In this document: piece after piece, positions 35,912 through 44,382 of the stretch
Layout of the letters: the number at the start of each line of letters is the position of its first letter
Numbering within the stretch: the stretch's first letter is position 1
NCBI GenBank assembly: GCA_023150915.1
Contig: JAKLKA010000038.1
Span: 1 to 53,679 of the forward strand
Origin: Polyangiaceae bacterium
Lineage (GTDB): Bacteria; Myxococcota_A; Polyangia; Polyangiales; Polyangiaceae
DNA length: 53,679 bases
Direction of reading: 5' to 3'
Notes under the pieces: generated by a model
Seen by the model: only the letters and a program-made list of their open reading frames with translations
What the model was told of the DNA's origin: nothing
Databases searched by the model: none
Made by a program: the position numbers and the translations under genes

Positions 35912-35939
35912 CGCCCGCGACACCGTGGCGTCGCGGGCG
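35912..35939 (-). terminator. intrinsic-type terminator after the lipoprotein gene
   Basis: A perfect 10-bp stem with arms CGCCCGCGAC and GTCGCGGGCG and an 8-base loop lies 26 bases after the stop of the minus-strand lipoprotein gene. On the minus strand it is followed by TTCGTGTATTTGC, moderately T-rich. Confidence 0.65.
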
Positions 35940-35965
35940 CGCGTGGGGATGACGCTGTCGCCCGA

Positions 35966-36517
35966 TCAGTCGGTCGAAGCGTCGCCGGTGCCGCCGCCGC
36001 CACCGTCGGTGCCGCCGCCGTCCAACTTGACGCAGTCGTTGAGGCACTTGTTCATGGCGCTATACGGAGCAGTGCCGCCGCCGAGGCAGGCGGTCTCACA
36101 CCCGCCCGCGCAAGTCGTGTCGCCCTTGCAGGCGATGATGCAGGCGATGGCCGACGAGCAGTCTTTGTCGGCCAAGCAGGCCGCGGTCTGCGTGCAGCAC
36201 GTCTTCTGAATGCAATCGTTTGCGACCGGGTTGCTGGAACCGAGCGCCTCGCACTTCTGTCCTTGCAACGTCGACGGGCACTGCGTTCCGCCGCCCGAGC
36301 CGCCGGTGGCGCCCGAGCCGCCGGTGGCGCCCGAGCCGCCGCCGCCCATCGCGCCCATGCCGCCCATCGCACCCGAGCCGCCCATCGCGCCCGTGCCGCC
36401 GGATGCGGTCGCGCCGCTCCCGCCAGTACCGCCGCCGCTGGAGTCGTCGCTCGAGCAACCTGCGACCACGCCCAAACCCAAACCAGTGACAACGAACAAG
36501 CACGTAGAAAGCTTCAT
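35966..36517 (-). CDS. Cys-rich lipoprotein with Gly/Ala repeat linker
   Basis: A 183-residue lipoprotein: MKLSTCLFVVTGLGLGVVAGC gives the signal and lipobox. Residues 25-80 are nearly pure Gly/Ala/Ser/Thr with MGG repeats, probably an extended stalk. The folded part (about 80-160) has about eleven Cys in spacings such as CIQKTCCTQTAACLADKDC and CIIACKGDTTCAGGCETAC, like the Cys-rich domains of the other lipoproteins in this window. Function unknown. It is monocistronic by its terminator and its divergent upstream neighbour. Confidence 0.78.
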   Translation of the reverse strand: MKLSTCLFVVTGLGLGVVAGCSSDDSSGGGTGGSGATASGGTGAMGGSGAMGGMGAMGGGGSGATGGSGATGGSGGGTQCPSTLQGQKCEALGSSNPVANDCIQKTCCTQTAACLADKDCSSAIACIIACKGDTTCAGGCETACLGGGTAPYSAMNKCLNDCVKLDGGGTDGGGGGTGDASTD

Positions 36518-36618
36518 CGGTGGACCTCCGTCTTCGCGGCGGGAAGTTCAGCCGAGGACCGGCCTCGGGTCAAGGCGGGAACTTGACGGACCGGTGACGC
36601 TCTCCCACGCTGCCAGCC

Positions 36619-37080
36619 GTGACTGGACAATACTGGCCTTTTTGGGCCGGGGCGCTGGCCCTGGGCGGAATCGCCACCCTCCACGCGGTGTGGCTCGGTC
36701 GCCCGCTCGGGGTCTCGGGCAGCCTGGCTCGGGTCGCTCGCCCGTCGGATCCGGCAGGGGTCGGCTCGGTCTGGGTCCACGTCGCGTTTCTGTGTGCGAT
36801 TGCGGCGGGTGCGCTGGCCGCGGCGATGATCCGCGGCACCTTCCGGATCGAGCTCGCGCCCGGTCCGAGCTTGCGCCAGCTGTACGGGCCGTGGGCGCTG
36901 GTGGCGCTCGCGCTGGGCGGCGCGCTGGTCGGTGCCGGCACGCGCATGGCCGGGGGCTGCACCTCGGGCCACGGCTTGTCCGGTTGCGCACGGCTCGTGC
37001 CGTCGAGCCTGATCGCCACCGGTTGCTTCATGGCGGCGGCCGTGGCCACGTCACTTCTGCTGAAAGGGCTGGCCCCGTGA
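36619..37080 (+). CDS. YeeE/YedE-type sulfur transporter, first half
   Basis: A 153-residue membrane protein, GTG start, with about four hydrophobic helices. The motif GGCTSGHGLSGCA near residue 113 is a hallmark of the YeeE/YedE (TsuA-like) family, whose Cys residues are thought to pass thiosulfate or related sulfur compounds through the membrane. The next gene encodes the matching second half and overlaps by four bases (GTGA), so the two probably form one transporter. Confidence 0.85.
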   Translation: MTGQYWPFWAGALALGGIATLHAVWLGRPLGVSGSLARVARPSDPAGVGSVWVHVAFLCAIAAGALAAAMIRGTFRIELAPGPSLRQLYGPWALVALALGGALVGAGTRMAGGCTSGHGLSGCARLVPSSLIATGCFMAAAVATSLLLKGLAP

Positions 37081-37484
37081 AAGGCTGGGCCGTGGTGCTG
37101 GGGCTGGGGTTCGCGCTGGGGCTCGCCCTGGGCTTCATCGGCTTCGGTGACTTCACCGAGGTCCACCGGATGTTCACGCTGCAAGACGCGCGGCTGTATC
37201 TGACCTTCGCGGGCGCGGTGGGCGTCACCGCGCTGGGGCTTCGGTTGTTCGTCAGGGTTCCGCTCGAGAGCACGCGCCTGCATCGCTCCGTTCCCCTCGG
37301 TTCGGTGCTGTTCGGGGTGGGTTGGGCGCTGTGCGGCGCATGTCCCGGCATTGGCATGGTGGGTGTGGGGCAGGGCGCGTTGCCCGTGGCGGTCGCGCTG
37401 GGCGGCATGATCGTGGGGATCCGCGCCTTCGACTTCGTGAACGCGCGCTGGCTTCGCTGGCACTCCACGCCCTGCGGAATGTGA
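37077..37484 (+). CDS. YeeE/YedE-type sulfur transporter, second half (DUF6691-like)
   Basis: A 135-residue membrane protein hidden inside a longer open frame. It starts at GTG 37077 overlapping the stop of the first half. It has about four hydrophobic segments and the second Cys motif of the family, GWALCGACPGIGMVGVGQG, near residue 85. Splitting of the family into two short proteins is common in proteobacteria. The last residues (WHSTPCGM) hold one further Cys. Confidence 0.83.
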   Translation: MKGWAVVLGLGFALGLALGFIGFGDFTEVHRMFTLQDARLYLTFAGAVGVTALGLRLFVRVPLESTRLHRSVPLGSVLFGVGWALCGACPGIGMVGVGQGALPVAVALGGMIVGIRAFDFVNARWLRWHSTPCGM

Positions 37485-37519
37485 CAGTCGCGGCGGGCGC
37501 GGTGTATACCTGCCTCGCA

Positions 37520-38473
37520 ATGCGTCGTGTCTGGGTCGCGATCTTCGGGGTGGGGCTCGTGGGGTGCTTTCCCGACTACGAGCTCGAGGCTGACGCGCAG
37601 CCCTACATGGCGCGCATGCGCAGCAACGGTCGCACGGTCGAGTTCGACCTGGCCACCGACGCTGGCAATCGGCGCAGTGCCGTGAGCTTCAGCTACGACT
37701 TCGACATCGACCAGAACGAGGTCACGGTCCAGCGCTTCAACACCTGGTGGAATGGCGACCGCGAGCTGCCGCCCGACCTGGCATCGCTCGACGACGGCGG
37801 CGTCTACGAGGACGCAATGCGGTGGCGCGCGAACTGGAACACCGTCGTCGTGACCGATGCCTTCGTCTGGGCCAACCCCGACGTGGACACCGAGCTGACC
37901 TGCACCGGGCCCAGCAACACCCCCTTCGGCCAGGCACCCTGGACCACGTGGATGATGGACAAGAACGGGGTGGCCGACGCCGGCGACTTCCCCATGACCT
38001 GCGTGACGTGGATGCAAGCCGCGGCGTTCTGCGCCTCGGAGGGCAAGCGCCTGCCCACGGCCGCCGAGTGGACCTTCGCGCGTACCCAAGGTGGGGATGC
38101 GCCCGCCTTCCCCTGGGGCAACCAGCCCCCCACGCAGTGCGTGGACGCGATCGTGAACGCCGACGGCGACGCCTGCGGCTTTCCGACTGCCGTCTCGACC
38201 ACGGCTCGCGACCGGACCAAGGCCGGCGTCGACGACCTGGTCGGCAGCGTGTTCGAGTGGCTGTGGGAGGCCTCCTGGCCCGACGCGGTCGACGAAACGG
38301 ACTGGGTCGGCGCCACGGACAACCTCGACTCGCCCGACCGCGAGCACCTGCGCGCCGGCGGCGCGTTCATCTCGGATCCGAGCGAGCCGCGGGTGTCCGG
38401 CCTGGTCGAGAAGTTCGGCGCCAACCAGCAGTACTACGACGCTGGCTTCCGCTGCGCGCGCAGCGTGAAGTGA
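37520..38473 (+). CDS. sulfatase-modifying-factor (FGE-like) domain lipoprotein
   Basis: A 317-residue lipoprotein. The start MRRVWVAIFGVGLVGCFPDY has a lipobox (GLVGC); the open frame upstream of it is not coding. The body follows the FGE-sulfatase fold: FDIDQNEVTVQRFNTWW, CVTWMQAAAFCASEGKRLPT, AEWTFA, VGSVFEWLWE, HLRAGGAF and a closing DAGFRCARSV. True formylglycine-generating enzymes act on sulfatases, but many bacterial members with this fold are binding or structural lipoproteins. The active-site Cys pair cannot be assigned with certainty. No sulfatase gene lies in the window. Confidence 0.85.
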   Translation: MRRVWVAIFGVGLVGCFPDYELEADAQPYMARMRSNGRTVEFDLATDAGNRRSAVSFSYDFDIDQNEVTVQRFNTWWNGDRELPPDLASLDDGGVYEDAMRWRANWNTVVVTDAFVWANPDVDTELTCTGPSNTPFGQAPWTTWMMDKNGVADAGDFPMTCVTWMQAAAFCASEGKRLPTAAEWTFARTQGGDAPAFPWGNQPPTQCVDAIVNADGDACGFPTAVSTTARDRTKAGVDDLVGSVFEWLWEASWPDAVDETDWVGATDNLDSPDREHLRAGGAFISDPSEPRVSGLVEKFGANQQYYDAGFRCARSVK

Positions 38474-38485
38474 CTCGGACCCAGA

Positions 38486-39487
38486 TCAGAACCGGCCGCG
38501 CAGGCTGGCGCCCGAGAAGCCCGGTCCGATCACCGGGCTGACGTGGGCGCTCGCCCGCTCTTTCGTAGAGGAACCGAGCAGCATCACCGTGCCAGTGCCG
38601 AGCGCAGCGGCGCCGATGCCCCACGACACGAACGACAGCGTGGTGTACGTCCTGCCCTTGCTCTCGGCGTCGTCCACGTCGCCGGCGTGCTCCACCGGGC
38701 AGTCGTCCTTGGCTGGGCACATCGCGTCCAGCTCGTCGATCTGATCACCCCGCAGCTTCCACGTGTAGAAACCCGCTGCGGCGAACACCACGCCGCCGCC
38801 GATCAGCACCCAGGGCACCACCGAAGGCGAGGCCGCTGGCGGCGCGGCGGGTGTGGGCTCGGGCGTGGGTGCCGGTTTCGGTCCGGGCGGCGTGCCGGCC
38901 GCGACCGGCGTGGCCGCGGGCTGCTTACCCGGCGCCGGCGGGGTGAGCTCGACCTTGCCCTTGCCGCGCTCGGCGACGCTCACCCGCTGCTTCACCGTGC
39001 CGTCGTCGAACTCGGCGATCACCTCGTGGGCGCCGGGGTTCACCGGCATGGCGGTGCCCAGCGTTGCGCCGGCGATCTCGGTGCCGTCGAGCAGCACGCG
39101 CCTCGGCGCAGCCTGCCCCACGATCACGATCTCGAGCGTCGGCACGCGCGGCCTGAGGGTGGTCAGCTCGGCGGTGGCCGCGGACTCGACCTGCGCGTTC
39201 CCTTCGGTCTTGGAAAGCTCCACCGCGCGCTCGAAGCTGACCAGGGCTTCGACCAAGGCGCCGGTTCGCAGCTCGCACAGCCCCACGTGGAACACGATCT
39301 GCGGGGTCTTCTTGACCGCCATCGCCTTCTTGAACCGCGCCAGCGCTTCGGCGAACTGGCCCTTTTCCTCGAGCGCCATGCCCTCGGAAAACCACTGCTT
39401 GGCCGCGGCGATCTCCGACGCCGTCTGCCCCCACGCGGGCAGCGCCAGACACAGCGAAAAGGGGACCACCCAGCGAACCTTCGACAT
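38486..39487 (-). CDS. TPR/PEGA-like kinase-partner protein (paralogue)
   Basis: A 333-residue exported protein with signal peptide MSKVRWVVPFSLCLALPAWG. It mirrors the protein at 29049-30056: a TPR-like helical part, the same junction motif (TTLRPRVPTLEIVIVG), a PEGA-like beta domain, two hydrophobic helices, a DDAES motif between them (CPVEHAGDVDDAESKGRTY) and an LRGRF ending. It is divergent from a kinase gene with only 51 bases between the starts. The repeated partnership suggests the two families work together, for example as an envelope-side sensor or target of the kinase. Confidence 0.83.
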   Translation of the reverse strand: MSKVRWVVPFSLCLALPAWGQTASEIAAAKQWFSEGMALEEKGQFAEALARFKKAMAVKKTPQIVFHVGLCELRTGALVEALVSFERAVELSKTEGNAQVESAATAELTTLRPRVPTLEIVIVGQAAPRRVLLDGTEIAGATLGTAMPVNPGAHEVIAEFDDGTVKQRVSVAERGKGKVELTPPAPGKQPAATPVAAGTPPGPKPAPTPEPTPAAPPAASPSVVPWVLIGGGVVFAAAGFYTWKLRGDQIDELDAMCPAKDDCPVEHAGDVDDAESKGRTYTTLSFVSWGIGAAALGTGTVMLLGSSTKERASAHVSPVIGPGFSGASLRGRF

Positions 39488-39538
39488 TTCTGCCGAGCCT
39501 AGCTCAACGGCCGATGGAATGCGCTACGCTCCGGGGGC

Positions 39539-40972
39539 TTGAAAGAGGGCGCGCTCGTCGCTGGGAAGTACCGCATCCTTCGCAAGTTGGGCGAGGGCGG
39601 CATGGGCTCGGTCTGGCTGGCGAAGAACGAGGTCACCGAGCGCGACTTCGCCATCAAGTTCTTGCACCCCAGCGCCGAGCGCACGGAAGACCAGCTCGCG
39701 CGCTTCTTCCAAGAGGCCAAGGTCGCCGGCCGGCTGCGTCACCCCAGCATCGTCGAGATCTTCGACGCGGGCTCCGACCCGGGCCTGAATGGCGCCCCCT
39801 ACCTGGTGATGGAGGTCCTCGACGGCGTCGGGCTCGACGAGGCGATTGCCCGGGCCGGCGCGCTTCCGCTGGGCGTGGCCCTCGAGATCATGCTCGACGT
39901 GTGTCGGGCGCTCGCCCTGGCCCACGAAAAGGGCATCATCCACCGCGATCTGAAGCCCTCGAACGTGTTCCTTCATCGCGTGGGCAACGGCACGCTGGTT
40001 CCGAAGGTGCTCGACTTCGGCATCAGCAAGGTGCTGGTGGCCGACAAGACCGGTCGCCACGTGACCGGCATGACTCGCACCGGCGCCATCCTCGGCTCGC
40101 CGCTCTACATGAGCCCCGAACAGGCCGCCGGCGACAAGGGCATCGACGCGCGAAGCGACGTGCACTCGCTGGGCGTGCTGCTCTGGGAGTGCCTTGCGGG
40201 TCGCGCGCCGTTCGTGGCCGAGACCTACGGCCTGCTGATGGTCGAGATTATCCAAGGCGAGCGGCCGCATCTCGGAGCGGTGCTCCCCGGCATCCCCGCG
40301 AGCGTGGATCAGCTCATGCAGTGCGCCATCGCCCGCGATCGCAGCCAGCGCTATGCCACCGCCGCCGCCATGGCCGACGCCATCGAGGGCGCGCTGGCCG
40401 AGATCGGACACGTTCCGGTGCTCGGTGCCCGAAACGGCGCGGACGACTTCATGGCGCTGCTCGGTGCCCCGGCCCACGGCCGCGCGAGCGAGGCCACCAG
40501 CACCACGGCCGCCATCGAGCTTCCCAGCGCAGCCACCGTGGCCCAGCCCGCCGCCACGGGGCCATCGCCTTCGCCCACTTCCACGCCGAGCCCGGCCAGC
40601 CAGCAAGCGGCCCCCCGGCGCCGGTCGGCGCTGGCGTGGGTCGCAGGGCTGGGGGTGCTGGTCATCGGCGGCGTGGGCATTGCCATCGCGCTCTCGCGTC
40701 CGAGCGTCGACCCCGCCGCCCCCGAGCCCAGCCAGGCGCCGGCCGTTCTGGGCGCCGGCGTCCCGACGCCCGAGCGACCCACCGTGGCGCCGGCGCTTCC
40801 CAGCGAGGCCGCGCCGCCTGCGGCCTCGTCCGCGGCGCCGGCCCCGGCCCCGTCCGCTTCTGCGCCGGTGGCCAAGGCCAGGCTCAAGCCCACACCGAAA
40901 GCTCCCGGCACCGCGAAACCAGCGCCCAGCTCGGGCGTAGTTCATCACGGCGTGACGAGCTCGGGCCTCTGA
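39539..40972 (+). CDS. Hanks-type Ser/Thr protein kinase with one membrane helix
   Basis: A 477-residue kinase with a TTG start. Motifs: GEGGMGSV (18-25), Lys40 in FAIKFL, HRDLKPSN, VLDFGISKV and MSPEQAAG, all intact. A membrane helix (ALAWVAGLGVLVIGGVGIAIAL, near 365) separates the kinase from a long Pro/Ala/Ser tail that would lie outside. It shares the layout of the kinase at 30034-31518, whose neighbour is the paralogue of this gene's divergent neighbour. A DUF2141 gene follows 50 bases downstream. Confidence 0.92.
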   Translation: MKEGALVAGKYRILRKLGEGGMGSVWLAKNEVTERDFAIKFLHPSAERTEDQLARFFQEAKVAGRLRHPSIVEIFDAGSDPGLNGAPYLVMEVLDGVGLDEAIARAGALPLGVALEIMLDVCRALALAHEKGIIHRDLKPSNVFLHRVGNGTLVPKVLDFGISKVLVADKTGRHVTGMTRTGAILGSPLYMSPEQAAGDKGIDARSDVHSLGVLLWECLAGRAPFVAETYGLLMVEIIQGERPHLGAVLPGIPASVDQLMQCAIARDRSQRYATAAAMADAIEGALAEIGHVPVLGARNGADDFMALLGAPAHGRASEATSTTAAIELPSAATVAQPAATGPSPSPTSTPSPASQQAAPRRRSALAWVAGLGVLVIGGVGIAIALSRPSVDPAAPEPSQAPAVLGAGVPTPERPTVAPALPSEAAPPAASSAAPAPAPSASAPVAKARLKPTPKAPGTAKPAPSSGVVHHGVTSSGL

Positions 40973-41022
40973 CGGTTGACGAAGGGCAGGTTCGACTCGA
41001 CACATCTCGCGTGAGTCGAACC

Positions 41023-41475
41023 ATGGCAGCCTCCACGATCCGGTTTCACACCTTCGCGCTGGTCGTCGCCGCCGGGCTGCTCGCCGTGCCGGCCAGCGCC
41101 CAGAGCACCAGCGTGGTCACCGTGGCCGCCGGTGGGCTCAAGAACGACGACGGCCAGGTGGTCTGCGCGCTGTTCGATTCGGGCAAGGGCTTTCCGGATG
41201 GCAAGCACGCGCTGAAGGGCGACATTGCTCCGGTGCAGAGCCGCGGGGGCGTGTGCCGTTTCACCGGCGTCGCTCCAGGCACCTACGCCGTCGCGCTGTT
41301 CCACGACGAGAACAAAGACAAGGTGCTGAATACCTTCCTCGGGATCCCGCGCGAGGGATTCGGGTTCTCGCGCAACGCGCCGCCGTCCACCTTCGGCCCG
41401 CCGAAGTTCTCGGCAGCGTCGTTCCGCGTGGTGAAGGGGGACTACACGCTGCGCGTCTCGATGCGTTACCTGTGA
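41023..41475 (+). CDS. DUF2141 exported protein
   Basis: A 150-residue protein found inside a longer open frame. It starts at ATG 41023 (GTG 41011 is possible) and has a signal peptide (FALVVAAGLLAVPASA). The mature part matches the DUF2141 pattern: GQVVCALFDSGKGFPDG, GVCRFTGVAPGTYAVALFHD, ENKDKVLNTFLGIPREGFGF and SRNA. The family is a small beta-sandwich of unknown function secreted to the periplasm or outside. A strong hairpin lies 17 bases after the stop. Confidence 0.85.
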   Translation: MAASTIRFHTFALVVAAGLLAVPASAQSTSVVTVAAGGLKNDDGQVVCALFDSGKGFPDGKHALKGDIAPVQSRGGVCRFTGVAPGTYAVALFHDENKDKVLNTFLGIPREGFGFSRNAPPSTFGPPKFSAASFRVVKGDYTLRVSMRYL

Positions 41476-41492
41476 CGGCCCTGCACCTTCCA

Positions 41493-41515
41493 AGCGCCAA
41501 CCGGCGGTTGGCGCT
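41493..41515 (+). terminator. hairpin after the DUF2141 gene
   Basis: A perfect 10-bp stem (AGCGCCAACC / GGTTGGCGCT) with loop GGC. It is well placed to end the transcript, although GCGGGG rather than a T-run follows. Confidence 0.5.
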
Positions 41516-41593
41516 GCGGGGTCACGGCGTGACGCATTCCCGCAGAGCCAAGGCCTTTTTGTCGCTGGCCCGGGTCGTGCTCTTGCCCCCAGC

Positions 41594-43165
41594 ATGCTCG
41601 GCGCACTTCGGCTCTCGCTCTGCCTGCTCATGGTTCTGATCGCCGGCTGCGCTGCCGAGAGCGGCGACCACTTCGACCACGATGAGCGCGAGGAACACGA
41701 CCTGGGCGTGGTCAGCGAAGAGCTGTCGACGCTGTCGTGCAGCATGTCCACCGCCACCGGCTACAAGAGCGGCTCGGCGTTCAGCATTCAGGTGGTCACC
41801 GTCGACGGCAAGAAGGTCGAGTGGAAGACCGCCAACGCGTACATGAAGATGGCCAAGGCCGCCGCCGCGGCCGGCGTGCAGATCCGCGTGGTCAGCGGCT
41901 TCCGCACCATGGATCAGCAGAAGTACCTCTACAGCTGCTACGTGAACTGCAATTGCAACAGCTGCAACCTGGCGGCCAAGCCCGGCTACAGCAACCACCA
42001 GAGCGGGCACGCGCTCGACCTGAACACGTCAGCGTCCGGTGTGTACTCGTGGCTATCGAAGCACGCCGGAAGCTATGGCTTCAAGCGCACCGTCCCCAGC
42101 GAGAACTGGCACTGGGAGTGGTGGGGCACCGATCCGGGCACCGGGCCGTGCAACGATCAGGACAAGGACGACGACGGCGTCAGCGACGCGAAGGACAACT
42201 GCCCGAGCACCAAGAACGCCAACCAGACCGACACCGACAAGGACGGCAAGGGCGACAGTTGCGACACCGACGACGACGCCGACGGCGTGACCGACGCGAA
42301 GGACAACTGCCCGACCGCGAAGAACGCCACGCAGACCGACACCGACCAGGACGCCAAGGGCGACAGCTGCGACACCGACGACGACGGCGACAAGGTGGCC
42401 GACACCAAAGACAACTGTCCCAAAGAGAAGAACGCGAGCCAGACCGACACCGACAAGGACGGCAAGGGCGACGCCTGCGACGACGATGACGATGCCGACG
42501 GGGTGGCCGACGCGAAGGACAACTGCCCGACCACGAAGAACACCACGCAGCTCGACACCGACAAGGACGGCAAGGGCGACGTCTGCGAGGCCGACGACGA
42601 CGGGGACGGGTTCGACGACACCGCCGACGTCTGCCCCACCGCGTCGGACCCCGATCAGAAGGACGGCGACGGCGACGGGAAGGGCGACGCTTGCGACGAC
42701 GACGACGACGGCGACGGCGTGCCGGACGCGACGGACGTGTGCCCAGGCGCCGCCGATCCGAACCAGGCCGATCAGGATCACGACGGCGTGGGCGACGCCT
42801 GCGAGACCGACTCGGACGGCGACGGGACCGACGACGGCGACGACGTCTGCCCCGAGGTGGCCGACGCCGACCAGAAGGACGGCGACGCGGACGGCGTGGG
42901 CGACGCCTGCGACGACGACGACGACGGCGACGGCGTGAGCGACGCGCTCGATCAGTGCCCGGGCAAACCCGACTCCGATCTCGACGCCTGCAGCGACCAG
43001 AGCGAATCCGACGTGCCGCCGGAGACGGGCGGCAGCGTGGAGGCCGAGAGCGGCGCGTGCAGCACGGGCGGTCCGCGTGGGGCGGGCGCGTTTGCGTGGC
43101 TCGTCGCGCTGGGGGCGGCGGCGGCCTGCGCGCGCCGCCGTCGGCGGCTCACTTCGGCACGCTGA
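41594..43165 (+). CDS. M15 (VanY-like) peptidase with thrombospondin type 3 repeats and MYXO-CTERM tail
   Basis: A 523-residue protein. A lipobox-like VLIAGCAAES follows the signal. The peptidase domain (about 50-180) has the M15 motifs SNHQSGHALDL (zinc His and Asp) and WHWEWWG (third ligand), the family of D,D- and L,D-carboxypeptidases acting on peptidoglycan. Residues about 185-460 are eight or more thrombospondin type 3 repeats (DxDxDGVxDAxDNCPxxxNxxQ), which bind calcium. The C-terminus SGACSTGGPRGAG, helix, RRRRR is a MYXO-CTERM sorting tail. Both a lipoprotein signal and a C-terminal sorting signal appear, which is unusual. Its end overlaps the convergent gene by 17 bases. Confidence 0.87.
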   Translation: MLGALRLSLCLLMVLIAGCAAESGDHFDHDEREEHDLGVVSEELSTLSCSMSTATGYKSGSAFSIQVVTVDGKKVEWKTANAYMKMAKAAAAAGVQIRVVSGFRTMDQQKYLYSCYVNCNCNSCNLAAKPGYSNHQSGHALDLNTSASGVYSWLSKHAGSYGFKRTVPSENWHWEWWGTDPGTGPCNDQDKDDDGVSDAKDNCPSTKNANQTDTDKDGKGDSCDTDDDADGVTDAKDNCPTAKNATQTDTDQDAKGDSCDTDDDGDKVADTKDNCPKEKNASQTDTDKDGKGDACDDDDDADGVADAKDNCPTTKNTTQLDTDKDGKGDVCEADDDGDGFDDTADVCPTASDPDQKDGDGDGKGDACDDDDDGDGVPDATDVCPGAADPNQADQDHDGVGDACETDSDGDGTDDGDDVCPEVADADQKDGDADGVGDACDDDDDGDGVSDALDQCPGKPDSDLDACSDQSESDVPPETGGSVEAESGACSTGGPRGAGAFAWLVALGAAAACARRRRRLTSAR

Positions 43166-44339
43166 GGGTGGCGCACCCGAACAGCACGTCCACCTTGGCG
43201 CTCGGGTCGCCCTTGATGATCTGACAGGTGGCCGGGCAGACCAGCACCTGCTTCGGCTGCGTCTTGTCGTCGTAGTACCACCCGCCCTGGGGACCGCAGT
43301 CCGCTGCGGACGCCACGTGGTAGATGGGCTGCTTGGCGCCGCTCCCGCCCGGGTAGTAGTTCACGTTGACCATCGCCGAATCGAAGCTCTGCCCCGCCGG
43401 CGGCGATGGGATGGCCCAGGCGCAGTCGACGGTCTTGGCCTGCACCACCGCCTGCGACATCGCGGTGAACACCGGCGCAAAGTTCTGGTTGTTCCCGCAG
43501 AGATCTCCGCCGACCCCGCCGGTCTGCGCCACCAGCGCCTGGTACACCTTCCCGGTCGCGGCGCAGGCCAGCGGCGTGCCGCACGAGCCGGTGCAGTAGA
43601 TCCCGAACACGCGCCAGTCGTCGAACCAGCCGGGGTCCAGCTTGTTCACGGCTTGCGTGAACGCCGCCGCCGAGTTGTGGGGTGCGTCCTTGGCCTCGTC
43701 GTCCGTCAGCACCACGAAGTACTTCACGGCGCTCTGGCGCAGTGACTTCTTGTACTGCGGATAGGTCTCGACCAACCGATTGAGCGCGTTGTGGCTGCCG
43801 ACCCCGACCTCGACATGCTGGAAGGTCGGCGCCTTCGATCCGCCCGGGCACACGCCCTTGCCCAGCGGTGGGTCCATACACACCCCGGGGTTGGGGTTGA
43901 AGAGCGAGCCGTCGGTGGGGTTCCCCGGGTTGGCGATCAGCACGATGTGCACGTCGATGCCGCTCTGGGCGATGGCGTTGGCGAACGCGTTCATGTTCGC
44001 CTCGACCTGCTGCAGCTCGCCCACCATGCTGTCGGACGTGTCGAGCGCCCAGATGATGTCGACCGGTCGCGGCTTGTTCACCGCGGTCTGCGACACCGCC
44101 TGGCAGACGTCGGCGTCGGCGAGCCCGCCGCCGCCCGCGCCCTGACCCGAGTCCCAGCCGAAGCCGCCACCCCCGCCGCCGCCCAACGCCAGGCCTCCAC
44201 CGCTGGCCGCGCTGCCCACGCTTGCGCCGCTGCCGCCGGCCCCGCTCGCGGGCTCATCCGGCTCGCCGCCGGCCGCTGCGGAGCACGCCGCGACGAGCAC
44301 CAACCCGGCCCCGAGCCCGAAACGGTGATGCCATGCCAC
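43149..44339 (-). CDS. von Willebrand A-domain lipoprotein
   Basis: A 396-residue lipoprotein with signal MAWHHRFGLGAGLVLVAAC, a Gly/Ala/Ser linker, then a VWA domain from about residue 90 with the metal-site motif DTSDSM. It has about a dozen Cys. The family of such surface VWA lipoproteins is common in myxobacteria and is thought to take part in adhesion or protein binding, but no partner is visible. It lies 43 bases after sodC on the same strand. Confidence 0.83.
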   Translation of the reverse strand: MAWHHRFGLGAGLVLVAACSAAAGGEPDEPASGAGGSGASVGSAASGGGLALGGGGGGGFGWDSGQGAGGGGLADADVCQAVSQTAVNKPRPVDIIWALDTSDSMVGELQQVEANMNAFANAIAQSGIDVHIVLIANPGNPTDGSLFNPNPGVCMDPPLGKGVCPGGSKAPTFQHVEVGVGSHNALNRLVETYPQYKKSLRQSAVKYFVVLTDDEAKDAPHNSAAAFTQAVNKLDPGWFDDWRVFGIYCTGSCGTPLACAATGKVYQALVAQTGGVGGDLCGNNQNFAPVFTAMSQAVVQAKTVDCAWAIPSPPAGQSFDSAMVNVNYYPGGSGAKQPIYHVASAADCGPQGGWYYDDKTQPKQVLVCPATCQIIKGDPSAKVDVLFGCATLSVPK

Positions 44340-44382
44340 GACCCGTTGACACGGCCGAGGCCGCGACCTTGCAGCGCAGCGC

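Noticed and set aside
42159-43000. CRISPR-like or minisatellite array
   Set aside because: The regular DNA repeats are codons of thrombospondin type 3 units, in frame and imperfect; no spacers.
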